Assembly: GCF_014672835.1 (NCBI RefSeq)
Contig: NZ_CP060244.1
Location: forward strand, 2,149,001-2,213,000
Length of the DNA: 64,000 nucleotides
Direction of reading: 5' to 3'
Source of the DNA: Entomobacter blattae
Lineage (GTDB): Bacteria; Pseudomonadota; Alphaproteobacteria; Acetobacterales; Acetobacteraceae
Made by a program: the position numbers and the translations under genes. The notes beneath the pieces are model-generated. The model did no database searches, had not been told where the DNA came from, and was given only the letters and a program-made list of their open reading frames with translations. The first letter of the stretch is position 1. Each line of letters opens with the position of its first letter. Shown piece by piece: positions 8,967 to 18,371 of the stretch.

Positions 8967-10646
8967 CTAGACAAATATTACCCGCAATAACCAGAACAAA
9001 AAACCAGAAAGAGTAATCGCTGCTGGTAAAGTCAAAACCCAGGCCATAGCAAGCATTTTGATTGTGCTCCACTGTAGCCCAGAACCATTCGCAACCATTG
9101 TCCCGGCTACAGCAGAAGTTACAGCATGCGTTGTGCTAATAGGGAGATGAAAACGGTCTGCAGCTTGAATAAGGCCCATGGCAACAGTTTCAGCGACAGC
9201 ACCCTGACCATAGGTTAAATGGCTCTTTCCAATACGTTCACCCACAGTAATAACAATCCTCTTCCACCCCACCATCGTTCCTAAGGCCAGCGCCAAAGCA
9301 ACAGACACCTTAACCCAGCGTGGTATGAACTGTGTGGCCTTCAAGGAAAGTTTCCGAAGACCCTCTATCTGTTTTTTTTCTTCCCCACTAAAACTTGATG
9401 AATTTTGTAACGAAGGTAAAATCTGATTAATCAGGTAGAGATCATTTCTAAAATTCCCGCCACCGGCCTGTAAAATGCTAACATTTCCATCTCTAGTCAA
9501 AATCATACTCTGAGCATTTTTTAAAAGCACATGCACAGATGAGAGCGTGTTTGCATCAATTTTACCGCTCTGGATAGCATCTGTCACATTGTCACGGGCA
9601 AGCTGAGGGCTGAAGGGTACAAGCCCTTGGTCTACCCTGTTCAATATGTGCTCTACCACGCCTACCTGACGAACGAAAAGCTCTTTTTCTGAGTAAGACC
9701 CCACCCCATTGAGAGCATAAGCCGTTGGAACCGTTCCAATAAGAATAAGCATAATAAGGCCCATACCTTTCTGCCCATCATTGGAGCCGTGGCTAAAACT
9801 AACCCCCATACACGTAAAAATCAGCAAGGAGCGAATAGTCCAGTGGGGTGGCTTATCTCCTTCAGGAGATTTGTACAAGGCAGGAAGACGAACCAGATAT
9901 CTGAGCGCCACCATAAAGACTGATGCCAGAAAAAACCCTGCAATAGGGCTAAAAACCAATCCTTCAAAAACCTTTATCGCCTGCGACCAATCAACACCAC
10001 TCACCCGGTCATTCCCTGCTAGGATCTGGTTCATCAGCCCCACACCAATAATAGACCCAATCAAGGTATGAGAAGAGGAATTGGGTATGCCGAAATACCA
10101 GGTTGCCAAATTCCACAATATGGCGGACAAAAGAAGGGCAAAAACCATAGCAAAACCAATATTACTGCCCACAGAAAGCACCAGCTCTATTGGCAAAAGA
10201 GAAACAACCGTAAAGGCTACCCCACCCGAAGAGGCCATAACCCCAACAAAATTCCATAATCCAGACCAAATCACAGCCCAGTGAGGTTTAAGACTTCTAC
10301 TATAAATAACAGTGGCTACGGCATTAGCCGTATCATGAAAACCATTGACAAACTCAAAACCCAGAGCAATGAGCAAAGCCAAAATCAGCATGATATAGGG
10401 CACCACAGAGGCCATAGCTGGCTCGTGACCGATATCTTGATGAATGTGAAAAAATGTATAGGCACCGCCTACAAGAAGGATAACGAAAAAGAGCAACCCA
10501 AAAACAGGCGAGGCCACCTGGTTTTTCCTGTAAGCAGATTCGTGTTCCGTAGGTGTCATAAATTTATTCCGGATAAAAAATTCCATGCCGACAGATACCA
10601 TCTTCTTCTCTAAGATGGTAGAATACCGGAAATTCTGCTCTATCAA
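8967..10646 (-). CDS. pit: Inorganic phosphate transporter, Pit family
   Basis: This 559-residue membrane protein carries the duplicated Pit (PiT/PHO-4) signatures: NGFHDTANAVATVIYSRSL and GIPNSSSHTLIGSIIG in the first half and SHGSNDGQKGMGL and STTHAVTSAVAGTM in the second, separated by a soluble loop of about 120 residues. It takes up phosphate by cation symport at the inner membrane. Several in-frame ATGs lie in the first 30 codons, so the N-terminus is uncertain. It is convergent with the S24-like regulator, and a gap of about 1 kb precedes it. Confidence 0.93.
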   Translation of the reverse strand: MIEQNFRYSTILEKKMVSVGMEFFIRNKFMTPTEHESAYRKNQVASPVFGLLFFVILLVGGAYTFFHIHQDIGHEPAMASVVPYIMLILALLIALGFEFVNGFHDTANAVATVIYSRSLKPHWAVIWSGLWNFVGVMASSGGVAFTVVSLLPIELVLSVGSNIGFAMVFALLLSAILWNLATWYFGIPNSSSHTLIGSIIGVGLMNQILAGNDRVSGVDWSQAIKVFEGLVFSPIAGFFLASVFMVALRYLVRLPALYKSPEGDKPPHWTIRSLLIFTCMGVSFSHGSNDGQKGMGLIMLILIGTVPTAYALNGVGSYSEKELFVRQVGVVEHILNRVDQGLVPFSPQLARDNVTDAIQSGKIDANTLSSVHVLLKNAQSMILTRDGNVSILQAGGGNFRNDLYLINQILPSLQNSSSFSGEEKKQIEGLRKLSLKATQFIPRWVKVSVALALALGTMVGWKRIVITVGERIGKSHLTYGQGAVAETVAMGLIQAADRFHLPISTTHAVTSAVAGTMVANGSGLQWSTIKMLAMAWVLTLPAAITLSGFLFWLLRVIFV

Positions 10647-11588
10647 GTAGGAGCCTATAGAAGGGCGGCATTACGATTTTTTTTGACATTTTACGCCAAT
10701 CAGCGGGCTCGCAATTCCTTGTTTGTGTTTTTCCTCAGGCATGATGTAAAAGATCACCTTTGCAAAAGCCCAGCTTCAGAATATAGGCATTTTGTAAACC
10801 AAATGCTTATTTTCAGTACCCTTAACGCATAAAGAAAAGAAAGACAACAGCCTTGTTAATCCCTTTTCTTTCTGTATAAAAACCTTTCCATAATAAAATT
10901 CACTTCCCCCCGCTCAAAGTCATTCAACCTCTAGAGGGAAGAATGCCGTACAACAAAAGCCGGGCTCTTTTACAAAAAGCCTGGCCCTGCAATTCTATCA
11001 CTCTATAATCCTATAACTCTATAAAGCCTTCTTAGGCAATAAGCAGCGCTGTTGAGTAATCATCAGCTCTTTGATCATAAAAGCTCAAAGCTGCTGAATA
11101 GCGCTATTTCCAACATTCAACACTTTGCCATGTAGCACGGTGGTTTCTTTTTGTTTTTCCCAGTCCCCAGACCCTACCATTATTACCGGGAACCGAGAGA
11201 ACCTTTCCATTATCTAGGTATTTTTATTCAAGGATCATTCAACCTTACGAAATTTTTAAAATATCTTTATTATTGTCCCCTATGAAGCTTTACATGCTAA
11301 ATTTCACCGCTCCCTGATATCGCTGCTATTTATTTTTTGCAAAACAGCTTTTTTACTTAATAATCATGAGTTTTTATAAAGAATAAAAAGCTGGTTCTTT
11401 CATACGTAAAAATGGTCTGCTTCAGAGGCAATAATGTGTTTATGAGGTCAAGTAAGGGGTCTTGTCTTTAAGAAATAAGGGTAAGGAAAGAGTTGCCCGA
11501 GAACTTCCATTACCGTTATGGATATCACCCAGAAATTGAGACCAAAAATTGAGAAACGAACACCGCACTTTCCGCACATCACCCATGG
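10647..11588. other. Long intergenic region with inverted repeats, no gene recognised
   Basis: No frame here reads like a protein family I recognise. An imperfect hairpin around 10958-10985 (GCCGGGCT with AGCCTGGC) is followed, on the minus strand, by a T-rich run and could end a minus-strand transcript. A larger imperfect stem-loop spans about 11044-11107, bounded by AGCGCT on both sides with an inner CAGCT-TTTGA/TCAAAGCTG pairing. A short A/T repeat (CTATAA units) lies at 10998-11022. Confidence 0.5.
11044..11107. other. Candidate structured RNA or DNA element (stem-loop)
   Basis: Terminal AGCGCT repeats in inverted orientation enclose a second inverted pair (CAGCTCTTTGA with TCAAAGCTG). 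The element sits alone in a gene-free kilobase. It resembles no RNA family I can name; it might be part of a small RNA or simply decayed sequence. Confidence 0.25.
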
Positions 11589-11615
11589 AAAAACCATGCC
11601 TTTTTCAAGGCATGG
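11589..11615 (-). terminator. Rho-independent terminator downstream of hmp
   Basis: A 9-bp stem (CCATGCCTT with AAGGCATGG, 4-nt loop) is followed on the minus strand by five T residues. It lies about 90 bp beyond the hmp stop codon. Confidence 0.75.
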
Positions 11616-11702
11616 CAAAAAGTGAAATATTCTTAAAACAAGTTGTTCACAACAAATGAGCAAAAGAACTCCCTCATAAAGAAGTACCCATTCTATGCCG
11701 GT

Positions 11703-12884
11703 TTAAATATCCTCAAAGGAGCCAAAAAGCTCATAGTGAATATGTTCAGGATTAACCCCTAAGGAGAGGAGCTGTTTTTTAACAGTGCGCATAAACTCTC
11801 TCGGCCCGCACATAAAACAGACAATATCTGGATTGGCAAAATACGCTTTTACCTGATCCAAATCCATTCTCCCTGAGTGAATACCTTGCGGGTGCCCTTC
11901 TGCCCGGGAGTACCAAATATCGGTGGTCAGCTGGGGCATCTGAGAAGAGATTTCCTTCACTTCAGCATCAAAAGCATGGGCTTCCTGACTACGGACGCAA
12001 TGCAGCCAATGAATAGGATGCTTGTAAGACTGAGCATGCAATGTTTTTAACATCGACAAAACAGGAGTTTGCCCAACACCGGCAGAAATAAGAGCTACAG
12101 GCCCCTTTAAGGCTGCAACATCCATAAAAAAATCCCCAGCAGGTGCCGAAAGATGGACTATGTCCCCTTCCTGAATATTAGCATGCAAAAAGGGCGAGAC
12201 CTCCCCTTTATCTTCCTGTTTTACAGCAATACGATAATATTTCCCATCTGCAACACAGGGAAGAGAATATTGCCGAATAGCCCGATGCCCCCACCCCTGA
12301 TCTGAAACATAGATAGAAATATATTGCCCAGGCTTGAATTTTAAAACGGGTTTTCCATCAACAGGCTCAAGAACAAAACTCATAATCAAAGAGCTTTCCT
12401 GTGTTTTTTTAACCACCCTGAACTCTCTTGTTCCTTTCCACCCTCCGGCTTGGGAAGTCTCTGCTGTGTATATTTCTGCCTCCCTGTTAATAAAAATATC
12501 AGCCAGCACACCGTAAGCCTTAGCCCATGCCTCTAAAACTTCTTTGCCAGGAGCAAGAAGCTCATCTATTGTGCCAAGCAAATTTTCTCCAACAATAGAA
12601 TATTGCTCAGGCGTAATACCAATGCTGACATGTTTTTGGGCTATACGCTCTACAGCTTCCTGAATTTGTGCAGGGTTTTCAATATTAGCGGCATAGGCAC
12701 AAACGGCATCAAATAACGCCTTTGGCTGAGTATTGTCTCTCTGATGAGCCATATTGAAAACGTTTTGTAAGGCGGGGTTGGATGAAAGCATCCTTTTATA
12801 AAAATGTTTTGTTACTTCAGGGCCCGCTTGAACAATGGCAGGTATCGTGGATTTTACAACATCTATCGTTTTTTGGTCTAACAT
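11703..12884 (-). CDS. hmp: Flavohaemoglobin, nitric oxide dioxygenase
   Basis: Hmp converts nitric oxide and oxygen to nitrate with NAD(P)H. The 393 residues have an N-terminal globin domain (about 1-140, with the proximal histidine in IAQKHVSIGI and an active-site FYKRML helix), an FAD domain with the RQYSLP motif, and an NAD domain with ISAGVGQTPVLSML and MCGPREFM. The length is normal for the family. It is monocistronic, with a terminator 90 bp downstream and a perfect 17-bp palindrome about 80 bp upstream. The enzyme defends against host or environmental nitrosative stress. Confidence 0.96.
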   Translation of the reverse strand: MLDQKTIDVVKSTIPAIVQAGPEVTKHFYKRMLSSNPALQNVFNMAHQRDNTQPKALFDAVCAYAANIENPAQIQEAVERIAQKHVSIGITPEQYSIVGENLLGTIDELLAPGKEVLEAWAKAYGVLADIFINREAEIYTAETSQAGGWKGTREFRVVKKTQESSLIMSFVLEPVDGKPVLKFKPGQYISIYVSDQGWGHRAIRQYSLPCVADGKYYRIAVKQEDKGEVSPFLHANIQEGDIVHLSAPAGDFFMDVAALKGPVALISAGVGQTPVLSMLKTLHAQSYKHPIHWLHCVRSQEAHAFDAEVKEISSQMPQLTTDIWYSRAEGHPQGIHSGRMDLDQVKAYFANPDIVCFMCGPREFMRTVKKQLLSLGVNPEHIHYELFGSFEDI

Positions 12885-12961
12885 AGCATTACCTTAATTT
12901 TTTTCTTCTCATGTCATGGTGCTAAAATAAATATTTTACAAACAAAAGTTTCTCAAAAATG

Positions 12962-12978
12962 ATGTAAAACATTTACAT
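12962..12978. promoter_or_regulatory. hmp: Palindromic operator candidate upstream of hmp
   Basis: ATGTAAAACATTTACAT is a perfect inverted repeat (7-bp arms, 3-bp centre) 78 bp upstream of the hmp start. Its length and outer ATGTA/TACAT bases match the spacing of NsrR (Rrf2-family nitric oxide sensor) sites, though the inner bases differ from the enterobacterial consensus. Control of hmp by NsrR is established in other bacteria; here it is inference. Confidence 0.5.
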
Positions 12979-13050
12979 GTTTAATAATCCAAAAAAGCCT
13001 GTAAGAAAAGAAAAAATTAAATTTTTGTAAAAAGATGCCCTGACTCACTT

Positions 13051-13093
13051 GGGAGCCAAAAGCACAAAACACCAGCCATAACGGTGGTGTTTT
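13051..13093 (-). terminator. Possible terminator downstream of the MFS gene
   Basis: An 8-bp stem (AAAACACC with GGTGTTTT, 12-nt loop) lies about 50 bp after the MFS stop. The minus-strand sequence after it is only weakly T-rich (GTGCTTTTGG). Confidence 0.4.
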
Positions 13094-13143
13094 GAAAAAT
13101 ACACTCCTAAAAACAACAGAAAACCTGCTTATATTCGAAGGGA

Positions 13144-14364
13144 TTACCTTTTCGTTTCCGGATAGCGATGGTACTGTACACGCATGGCCCCATAAGCCAC
13201 TATTCCCCCCAGGGCTGTTAATATAACCCCTGTTAAAAATATGCCGCTATAACCAATGTAATCTTGAGCAATACCCAAGAAAGCCAATGTAATCATAGAA
13301 AAATCGAGGAAAAGCGAATAAAAACCAATGGCTGAACCTCTGTTTTCCGCACCTACAATTTTAGTTAACTCAACACCAAGGGCAGGATAGACCAATGAGA
13401 ACCCTCCCCCAATCAAGGCACACCCCAAAATGGCTACCAACGGTACAGGAGCTGCCCAATAAACCAAAACTCCAACGGTTTCTACCGCAAAAGAAATAAA
13501 AGCAATGGAAAATCCCCCCTTACGGTCAATCATCTGGCCAAAAAACAATCGGACTAAAACAAAAACTATTCCAAAGCTGGCAATGGCCTGTCCGGCATAG
13601 GGGCCCCACTGTATCGCTCCAAAATAAAGGGCTGTAAATGTCATGATAATACCAAACCCAATAGAGCCCAAAGCCAGAGAGGTTCCGTGAAGGTAAATTC
13701 TTTCCAAGATCTGGGAAATTTTTAAACGTTTGCTCCCTTCCCGTAGAGAAGGTGGGGCGATATGGGGCCGCAGCAATGCGATCCAAAGCCCAACAGCACT
13801 TATGGCAACAATAATCACCCCTACCCCTAAAATACCCCATGCGGGATAAAGAAAGGTTGCCAAATACCCCCCCAGCGCAATACCGCCATAAGTTGTAATG
13901 CCATTCCAGGAAATGGCCCTAGCCGTATGCTGGGCTCCTACTGTTGCAATATTCCATATTATAGTCCCGGTGGTTGACCACCCCTCTGAAAGGCCCTGTA
14001 AAACCCGTGCAACGATCAGAATGGTTAGAGCCAATTCAGCATGAGAAGAAAACACCCCTACACAGATCAGCAAAACACCATAGAAAAAATTGGCAGCCAT
14101 GCCCATTACCACAGACCTTTTGGCCCCAATATGGTCGCAAACCCAGCCTGCTGTAGGCTGCGCTATCGCTGTGGCCAGATATTGTATGGCGTAAACAGCT
14201 GTTGCTACGGCAACTTTATAGCCCAGCCCTTCATGAACAAAAAGCGTTACAACAACCGTGCCAAACCCTACGCTGACATAGGCGATAAAGTTATAGATCA
14301 CCCCGTAAAGAATACGAAGAGTGATATTTCCTGATACGGAAAGTCTATACCAAGGCAATGCCAT
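13144..14364 (-). CDS. MFS transporter
   Basis: This 406-residue protein has about twelve hydrophobic segments and the major facilitator signature between helices 2 and 3 (AGWVCDHIGAKRSVVMG), with the related loop FGQMIDRKGGFS after helix 8. The second half contains LGCALIGGGFSLVYPALGVE, typical of small-molecule exporters such as those for arabinose or drugs. The substrate cannot be inferred. It lies downstream of the chorismate lyase gene on the same strand with a 96-bp gap, so the two may be co-transcribed, although a functional link is not evident. Confidence 0.85.
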   Translation of the reverse strand: MALPWYRLSVSGNITLRILYGVIYNFIAYVSVGFGTVVVTLFVHEGLGYKVAVATAVYAIQYLATAIAQPTAGWVCDHIGAKRSVVMGMAANFFYGVLLICVGVFSSHAELALTILIVARVLQGLSEGWSTTGTIIWNIATVGAQHTARAISWNGITTYGGIALGGYLATFLYPAWGILGVGVIIVAISAVGLWIALLRPHIAPPSLREGSKRLKISQILERIYLHGTSLALGSIGFGIIMTFTALYFGAIQWGPYAGQAIASFGIVFVLVRLFFGQMIDRKGGFSIAFISFAVETVGVLVYWAAPVPLVAILGCALIGGGFSLVYPALGVELTKIVGAENRGSAIGFYSLFLDFSMITLAFLGIAQDYIGYSGIFLTGVILTALGGIVAYGAMRVQYHRYPETKR

Positions 14365-14460
14365 TATACAAACCTCTACACCCGTGTTTGTCGCGTTGTG
14401 AGAAAATAAGGAGTATGACCAGGGACAATACTCCCATTAAAACCCCCATAACAATTCATG

Positions 14461-15030
14461 CTAATCCTTCTCATCAATAGACCAAAAACTGGGCAAAAAA
14501 CATTCAAAAAGAACAAGGGGAGAAGTGTTTTTATAAAAAACTGAACGCCGAACCCAATAATCTTCAGCCAGCCCATCGCTTTGAGGTGTATTAACAGCAG
14601 GAAGCGCCTTTTTTGAAAAGCCCGTAATAAGAAAATGAGAAGAAGGAATAGTAGAAACAGCAAAGGCCTCCCGCAGAACCCCTTGCCGAAACACCAGACT
14701 CGCCAAAGGGGTGGAGGAGAGTGCTGCAACCGCTTTCCATTCGCCCGTTATGTCCTTCTTATCCAGAAAAGTTGAAGCATAAACAACGGGTTCTGCATTC
14801 ACCATCAAGCGCACCCTTCTGACCCATAGGGTTGTGTGCTGAAAAGGATAAGGGGCAAAAATGGAGTTACCATGCTTTTCCATAGCATTGTCCCAGTATC
14901 CCTCAAATAAAACATCGACCGTGAATGGCCCTAAAAGTTGCAGATGTGCACTCAAAGAGCCTGTCTTAAAAAGCCATTTCCGCACTGTAGAAGAGACATC
15001 GTTTTCCAATGCCTGTTTCCATATCAACAC
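14461..15030 (-). CDS. ubiC: Chorismate--pyruvate lyase (UbiC-like)
   Basis: UbiC splits chorismate into pyruvate and 4-hydroxybenzoate, the first step of ubiquinone ring synthesis. The 189-residue length fits. Family features are an N-terminal GSLSAHLQLLG region, FEGYWDNAM, the strand LWVRRVRLMVNAEPVVYAST, the PLASLVF segment and the conserved ending WVRRSVFYKNTSPLVLFECF, which corresponds to the RRS.F....PL.V.E.FLP motif. UbiG is encoded elsewhere in the window (36.2 kb). Overall similarity is moderate by eye, so the call relies mainly on these motifs. Confidence 0.8.
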   Translation of the reverse strand: MLIWKQALENDVSSTVRKWLFKTGSLSAHLQLLGPFTVDVLFEGYWDNAMEKHGNSIFAPYPFQHTTLWVRRVRLMVNAEPVVYASTFLDKKDITGEWKAVAALSSTPLASLVFRQGVLREAFAVSTIPSSHFLITGFSKKALPAVNTPQSDGLAEDYWVRRSVFYKNTSPLVLFECFLPSFWSIDEKD

Positions 15031-15122
15031 TGATTACCTCTCTCTTACAGGAAGTCATTCCCTTCAACCGTACCACTCCCCAGAATCACTCCCAAAAAAG
15101 GATAAAGTGGTAGGTCACTTAT

Positions 15123-15215
15123 CCAAAACACCTGAGCCAAAACACTCGAAGCAAAATACTCAGGCCAAAATATTTAGATTAAAACACTCGGGCCAAAACA
15201 CCCCCAAAACACCCA
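15123..15215. repeat. Degenerate tandem repeat, about 11-15 bp units
   Basis: Seven imperfect copies built on C-CAAAACAC-C/T-C-G lie head to tail between ubiC and ivy. Units range from 11 to 15 bp, and the last two (CCAAAACACCC) are identical. There is no coding potential. Confidence 0.75.
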
Positions 15216-15317
15216 AGGGTAGTTCCAATAAAAATGCTTCTCTTTTTCCATAAAAACTTTATATTTCCACTCTATTATCATACTACAGCACACATACTAT
15301 ATTTTTAGGAAACCACG

Positions 15318-15770
15318 ATGAAAAAAACTCTCCTTGTAGCCTTTGCTCTAACCTGTGGCACCTTACTACATAAGGCGTATGCCCAAACCCCAAGCAGTTA
15401 TTCCGAGACAATTAAAAACCCAACTTACAGCACCACCTTCAAATCGCTTGTCAGCAGTCACCACCTACCCGCTTGGGTTCTCTCTTCTTCTACCGATATG
15501 GGCAGCCAAAACGTTACCCTCAACGGCAAAAACATGTATGTGATCTCAGCTTGTAAACCCCATGAATGTTCAACACAAAAAATAGCTTTCCTGATCGACA
15601 GTAAAACTCGCAAAATATCGGGTGTTTTTTCTTCCTACTCCGAAAAGAGCAACACCCAAAACCTGAAATGGATCAACATAACCCCAGAGGATAATCTTGA
15701 TGGTCAGACGGTGCTCTTCAGCGCATTAAGCGGAAGCTTGGAAAACCACCCAAAAAATTTCAACTTTTAA
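15318..15770 (+). CDS. ivy: Ivy-family C-type lysozyme inhibitor
   Basis: Ivy proteins are periplasmic and block animal C-type lysozymes by inserting a loop into the active site. The 150 residues start with a clear signal peptide (KKTLLVAFALTCGTLLHKAYA, cleavage near residue 22). The mature protein has the family hallmark loop SACKPHECSTQ (CKPHxC), followed by IAFLIDSKTRKISGVFSS, and the conserved ending DGQTVLFSALSGSLENHPK-FNF, nearly the same as the E. coli protein. The ribosome site (AGGAAACC) is just upstream. It opens the surface-oriented accessory region. In an insect gut bacterium it would plausibly protect peptidoglycan against host lysozyme. Confidence 0.92.
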   Translation: MKKTLLVAFALTCGTLLHKAYAQTPSSYSETIKNPTYSTTFKSLVSSHHLPAWVLSSSTDMGSQNVTLNGKNMYVISACKPHECSTQKIAFLIDSKTRKISGVFSSYSEKSNTQNLKWINITPEDNLDGQTVLFSALSGSLENHPKNFNF

Positions 15771-16010
15771 TTTTTCCTACCCCTATGGCTTAAATAGTGT
15801 TAGGGCTTTCTGAAAAAGCTCCCCAAAATTACGTGCATAGGGGCAAACCCCTTCTCTACCTAAAGGCTATGGGCTATGGGATTCTTACCTTAAGGGGTTG
15901 TGTTTACAAAAAATGAATCCCTTTTTTTATTAACGAGATATTAAAGCAATTTCTTTAATTATAGTCATGAAAGGCTTCTTCTAACCTGCTTATAATAAGG
16001 GTAGCAATAA

Positions 16011-17390
16011 ATGACTTCGATTATCTATACTGGTGGAGAGATTACTTATAATATCTCAGACTATCCTAGCGATGAAGATATCTCTGTTTTAATGAACGCG
16101 AATGTTAGCGGTGCTATCAGTTTTACCACGAATACGCCCGATACCGTTTTTGACAAGGCTATCAATATTACGAGTGAGCAAGACCCGGTTAACGTTAACA
16201 TCTCTCTTAGTTCTGCCAATATTCGTGCTATCAATATCTCAGGGATTTCTGGCCAGTCTTATATCGATACAACATCTCAAATCCAAAGTCTTTTTGTCCT
16301 CGGATCCACTTCTTCTGGTCAGATCTCTATTTTCTATCATCAAAACCCCACGGAGATTCAAGCGCCAATTCTAGCGTTAGCCCAAGCCCAACTTATTTTA
16401 AACGAGCTTACTGAATCCGTAACCACCACCCCTATCAAGGTCTATGGATTTGATGCTTCCTCCCCTGAGACGACTAATACGATATGGGCAGGGGAAAGGC
16501 CCATACAATATTCATCGATCTCCCAAAATTATCCGGCAACAACTCTCATCTATGGTGGAGCACTCGAGGGGAATATCAGTATCTTACCCTACAGCAATAA
16601 TTCTATTGATATTCCCAATAGTTTTTTTGATGAGCAAACCATCAAAGCCGACCAACTTAATGTCCAAGACCTCATATTAAACGTATTTTTAGATCCCTCT
16701 CTTTCACCGAGCTACACCATCTCTAATACTTCAACCACAGATATAGTCCATATCTTCCAGCAAACGGGGCAAGTCAATTTTACAGGAATCAACGCTATCT
16801 TGGCCCTCAATAATGCTAGCCTTGCAACCACAGTCAGCACCCTGAACCTGACAGGGTCCGATGAGTTATGGAACGGAAATGGTACAGCCACCATCACCAC
16901 CAGCAATGATAATAACATTCTTGTTAACTCAGGAAGTGGCAACATTATTATTAATAACGGCAGCAACACCACAATGGGCACCCTCAACATTCTCAACAGC
17001 GGAGAAACAGGGCGTGGAACAATCTCTTACACACAAGGAGCAGAAACTGCCTCCATTCTCGGCCAACATAGCGCATTGACCGCAACTTTGGGGAGTGGCA
17101 CAGCCACGGTGGATGTAGGAGCTTATACTGATAGTTTTACAGAAGGTAATTTTTCTCTGACCTTAGGATTAGGCAACCTTATCATTCAAAACTTCACGAA
17201 CACTTCTGCCACCAGTGCAACCTCTCAAAACCATATTTTCTTAGGCTCTGGTCAGTCCGTCACTCAAGCGATCTATGATTTCGAAAGTAAAAATACTGTT
17301 TTCCAAATTAGTAATGGAAGCACGACCAATCGTGTCACTTTTGAAAATATCAACCTTGCTGGCTCTAATCCCTTTAGTTCCCAAACCTAG
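16011..17390 (+). CDS. Large beta-strand-rich protein of unknown function, probably surface-exposed
   Basis: The 459-residue protein is dominated by Ser, Thr, Asn, Ile and Gly, with short alternating strand patterns (for example TATITTSNDNNILVNSGSGN, then IIINNGSNTTMGTLNILNSG) typical of beta-solenoid or adhesin passengers. It has no cysteine. No Sec signal peptide, transmembrane anchor or autotransporter barrel is visible, so the export route is unclear. A ribosome site (AAGGGTAGCAATAA) precedes the ATG and a strong terminator follows. Style and composition resemble the N-terminal parts of the Hint proteins of this family, and a Hint gene lies 1 kb downstream, but no Hint domain is present here. 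Function unknown. Confidence 0.8.
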   Translation: MTSIIYTGGEITYNISDYPSDEDISVLMNANVSGAISFTTNTPDTVFDKAINITSEQDPVNVNISLSSANIRAINISGISGQSYIDTTSQIQSLFVLGSTSSGQISIFYHQNPTEIQAPILALAQAQLILNELTESVTTTPIKVYGFDASSPETTNTIWAGERPIQYSSISQNYPATTLIYGGALEGNISILPYSNNSIDIPNSFFDEQTIKADQLNVQDLILNVFLDPSLSPSYTISNTSTTDIVHIFQQTGQVNFTGINAILALNNASLATTVSTLNLTGSDELWNGNGTATITTSNDNNILVNSGSGNIIINNGSNTTMGTLNILNSGETGRGTISYTQGAETASILGQHSALTATLGSGTATVDVGAYTDSFTEGNFSLTLGLGNLIIQNFTNTSATSATSQNHIFLGSGQSVTQAIYDFESKNTVFQISNGSTTNRVTFENINLAGSNPFSSQT

Positions 17391-17435
17391 CTTTAGGACA
17401 AGTAAGCCCCTATTTTTTACAAGTCAATAATCATG

Positions 17436-17478
17436 AAAAGCCCTATAAAGTTCTTCAAAACCTCTATAGGGCTTTTTT
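17436..17478 (+). terminator. Rho-independent terminator
   Basis: AAAAGCCCTATA pairs with TATAGGGCTTTT across an 17-nt loop and is followed by further T residues. It ends the gene at 16011. Confidence 0.9.
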
Positions 17479-17561
17479 CTTTAGTATATATTCGCTTATC
17501 AAGATATTCTTTCCCATCTTATTATGTCTTACACTGAAGTGATAGGCTGTTTTAAAAGCAT

Positions 17562-18095
17562 ATGTTTTATATCCTTCCTAAAAACTCCTTTCCTCATACA
17601 ATATTCCCTTCTACCTTTATAGCGATATCACTGGTTTTTGGTTTTGGGGCTGGCCCAGCTTATGCCAAAACCCCCCATTCCAACCCCCTACCCACGAGCA
17701 GTATTTCTATACCGCCTGCCATGTCTCATAAAATGATTGAGCAAGCCAGAGAAGACATCACTTTTCATATGAAACAGGGAGGCATTCCTGCCATAACCAA
17801 GGCTATCGCCTTATGTTACACTCACACCTCTACCCTGCCAGAATTACGCCTAAAATGTATATTGGAAGATGTTACCCTGAGGGTTCATGACCAAAAACTA
17901 AGAACTGCCATTGAACATCTCACCCATAAAGATCCAGGCCCAGTAGCCCCTTTTTTAGAGCTAGAAGCCCAAAATTCGAGAGATAGTTTATATATTCTCC
18001 CTGTTTTTAAGACGATGGAAAATGCCGCCCGTTATTTTTCCCCAGCCCTTGGCCAAACCTTGCCTATTATGAGCAAGATACAAATCGGAAAATAG
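17562..18095 (+). CDS. Small secreted protein of unknown function
   Basis: The 177-residue product begins with a hydrophobic signal peptide ending near GPAYAKT (about residue 35). The mature part is mostly helical by appearance and has two cysteines (in ALCYTH and LKCILED) about 17 residues apart that could pair. The pattern of short helices, a proline/serine linker after the signal and no other motif gives no family. It is flanked by the beta-rich protein and the Hint protein in the same direction, which suggests a shared envelope or secretion role; that is inference. Confidence 0.7.
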   Translation: MFYILPKNSFPHTIFPSTFIAISLVFGFGAGPAYAKTPHSNPLPTSSISIPPAMSHKMIEQAREDITFHMKQGGIPAITKAIALCYTHTSTLPELRLKCILEDVTLRVHDQKLRTAIEHLTHKDPGPVAPFLELEAQNSRDSLYILPVFKTMENAARYFSPALGQTLPIMSKIQIGK

Positions 18096-18371
18096 GCTTA
18101 CTCTTCTTTAGAACAAGCAGCAAACAGCTTTTAAAATACTCCAGTAATAGTCAGACATGTTGAGCCCATATAATAAACTGGGCTGATTAACCTTACTGCA
18201 AAACATTCCCCTAATTTCGATTCTTTATAGAAATAAAATTTTACTTCCTCTCATAGTGGACGGTAAATCCCCGATGCTTGTCCTTTAATTAATAACGTAA
18301 AAAAAATAATTGCAATTATGCAATAATTTCTTATTATTAACGAATAGGTTTGCTTTTATAAGGTAGTAAAA

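Noticed and set aside
11448-11663. 71-codon minus-strand frame after hmp
   Set aside because: It overlaps the hmp terminator hairpin, has no ribosome site and no family resemblance.
15790-15880. Minus-strand peptide ending YARNFGELFQKALTLFKP
   Set aside because: Looks protein-like but is only 27 codons between stops; I could not assign a parent gene.
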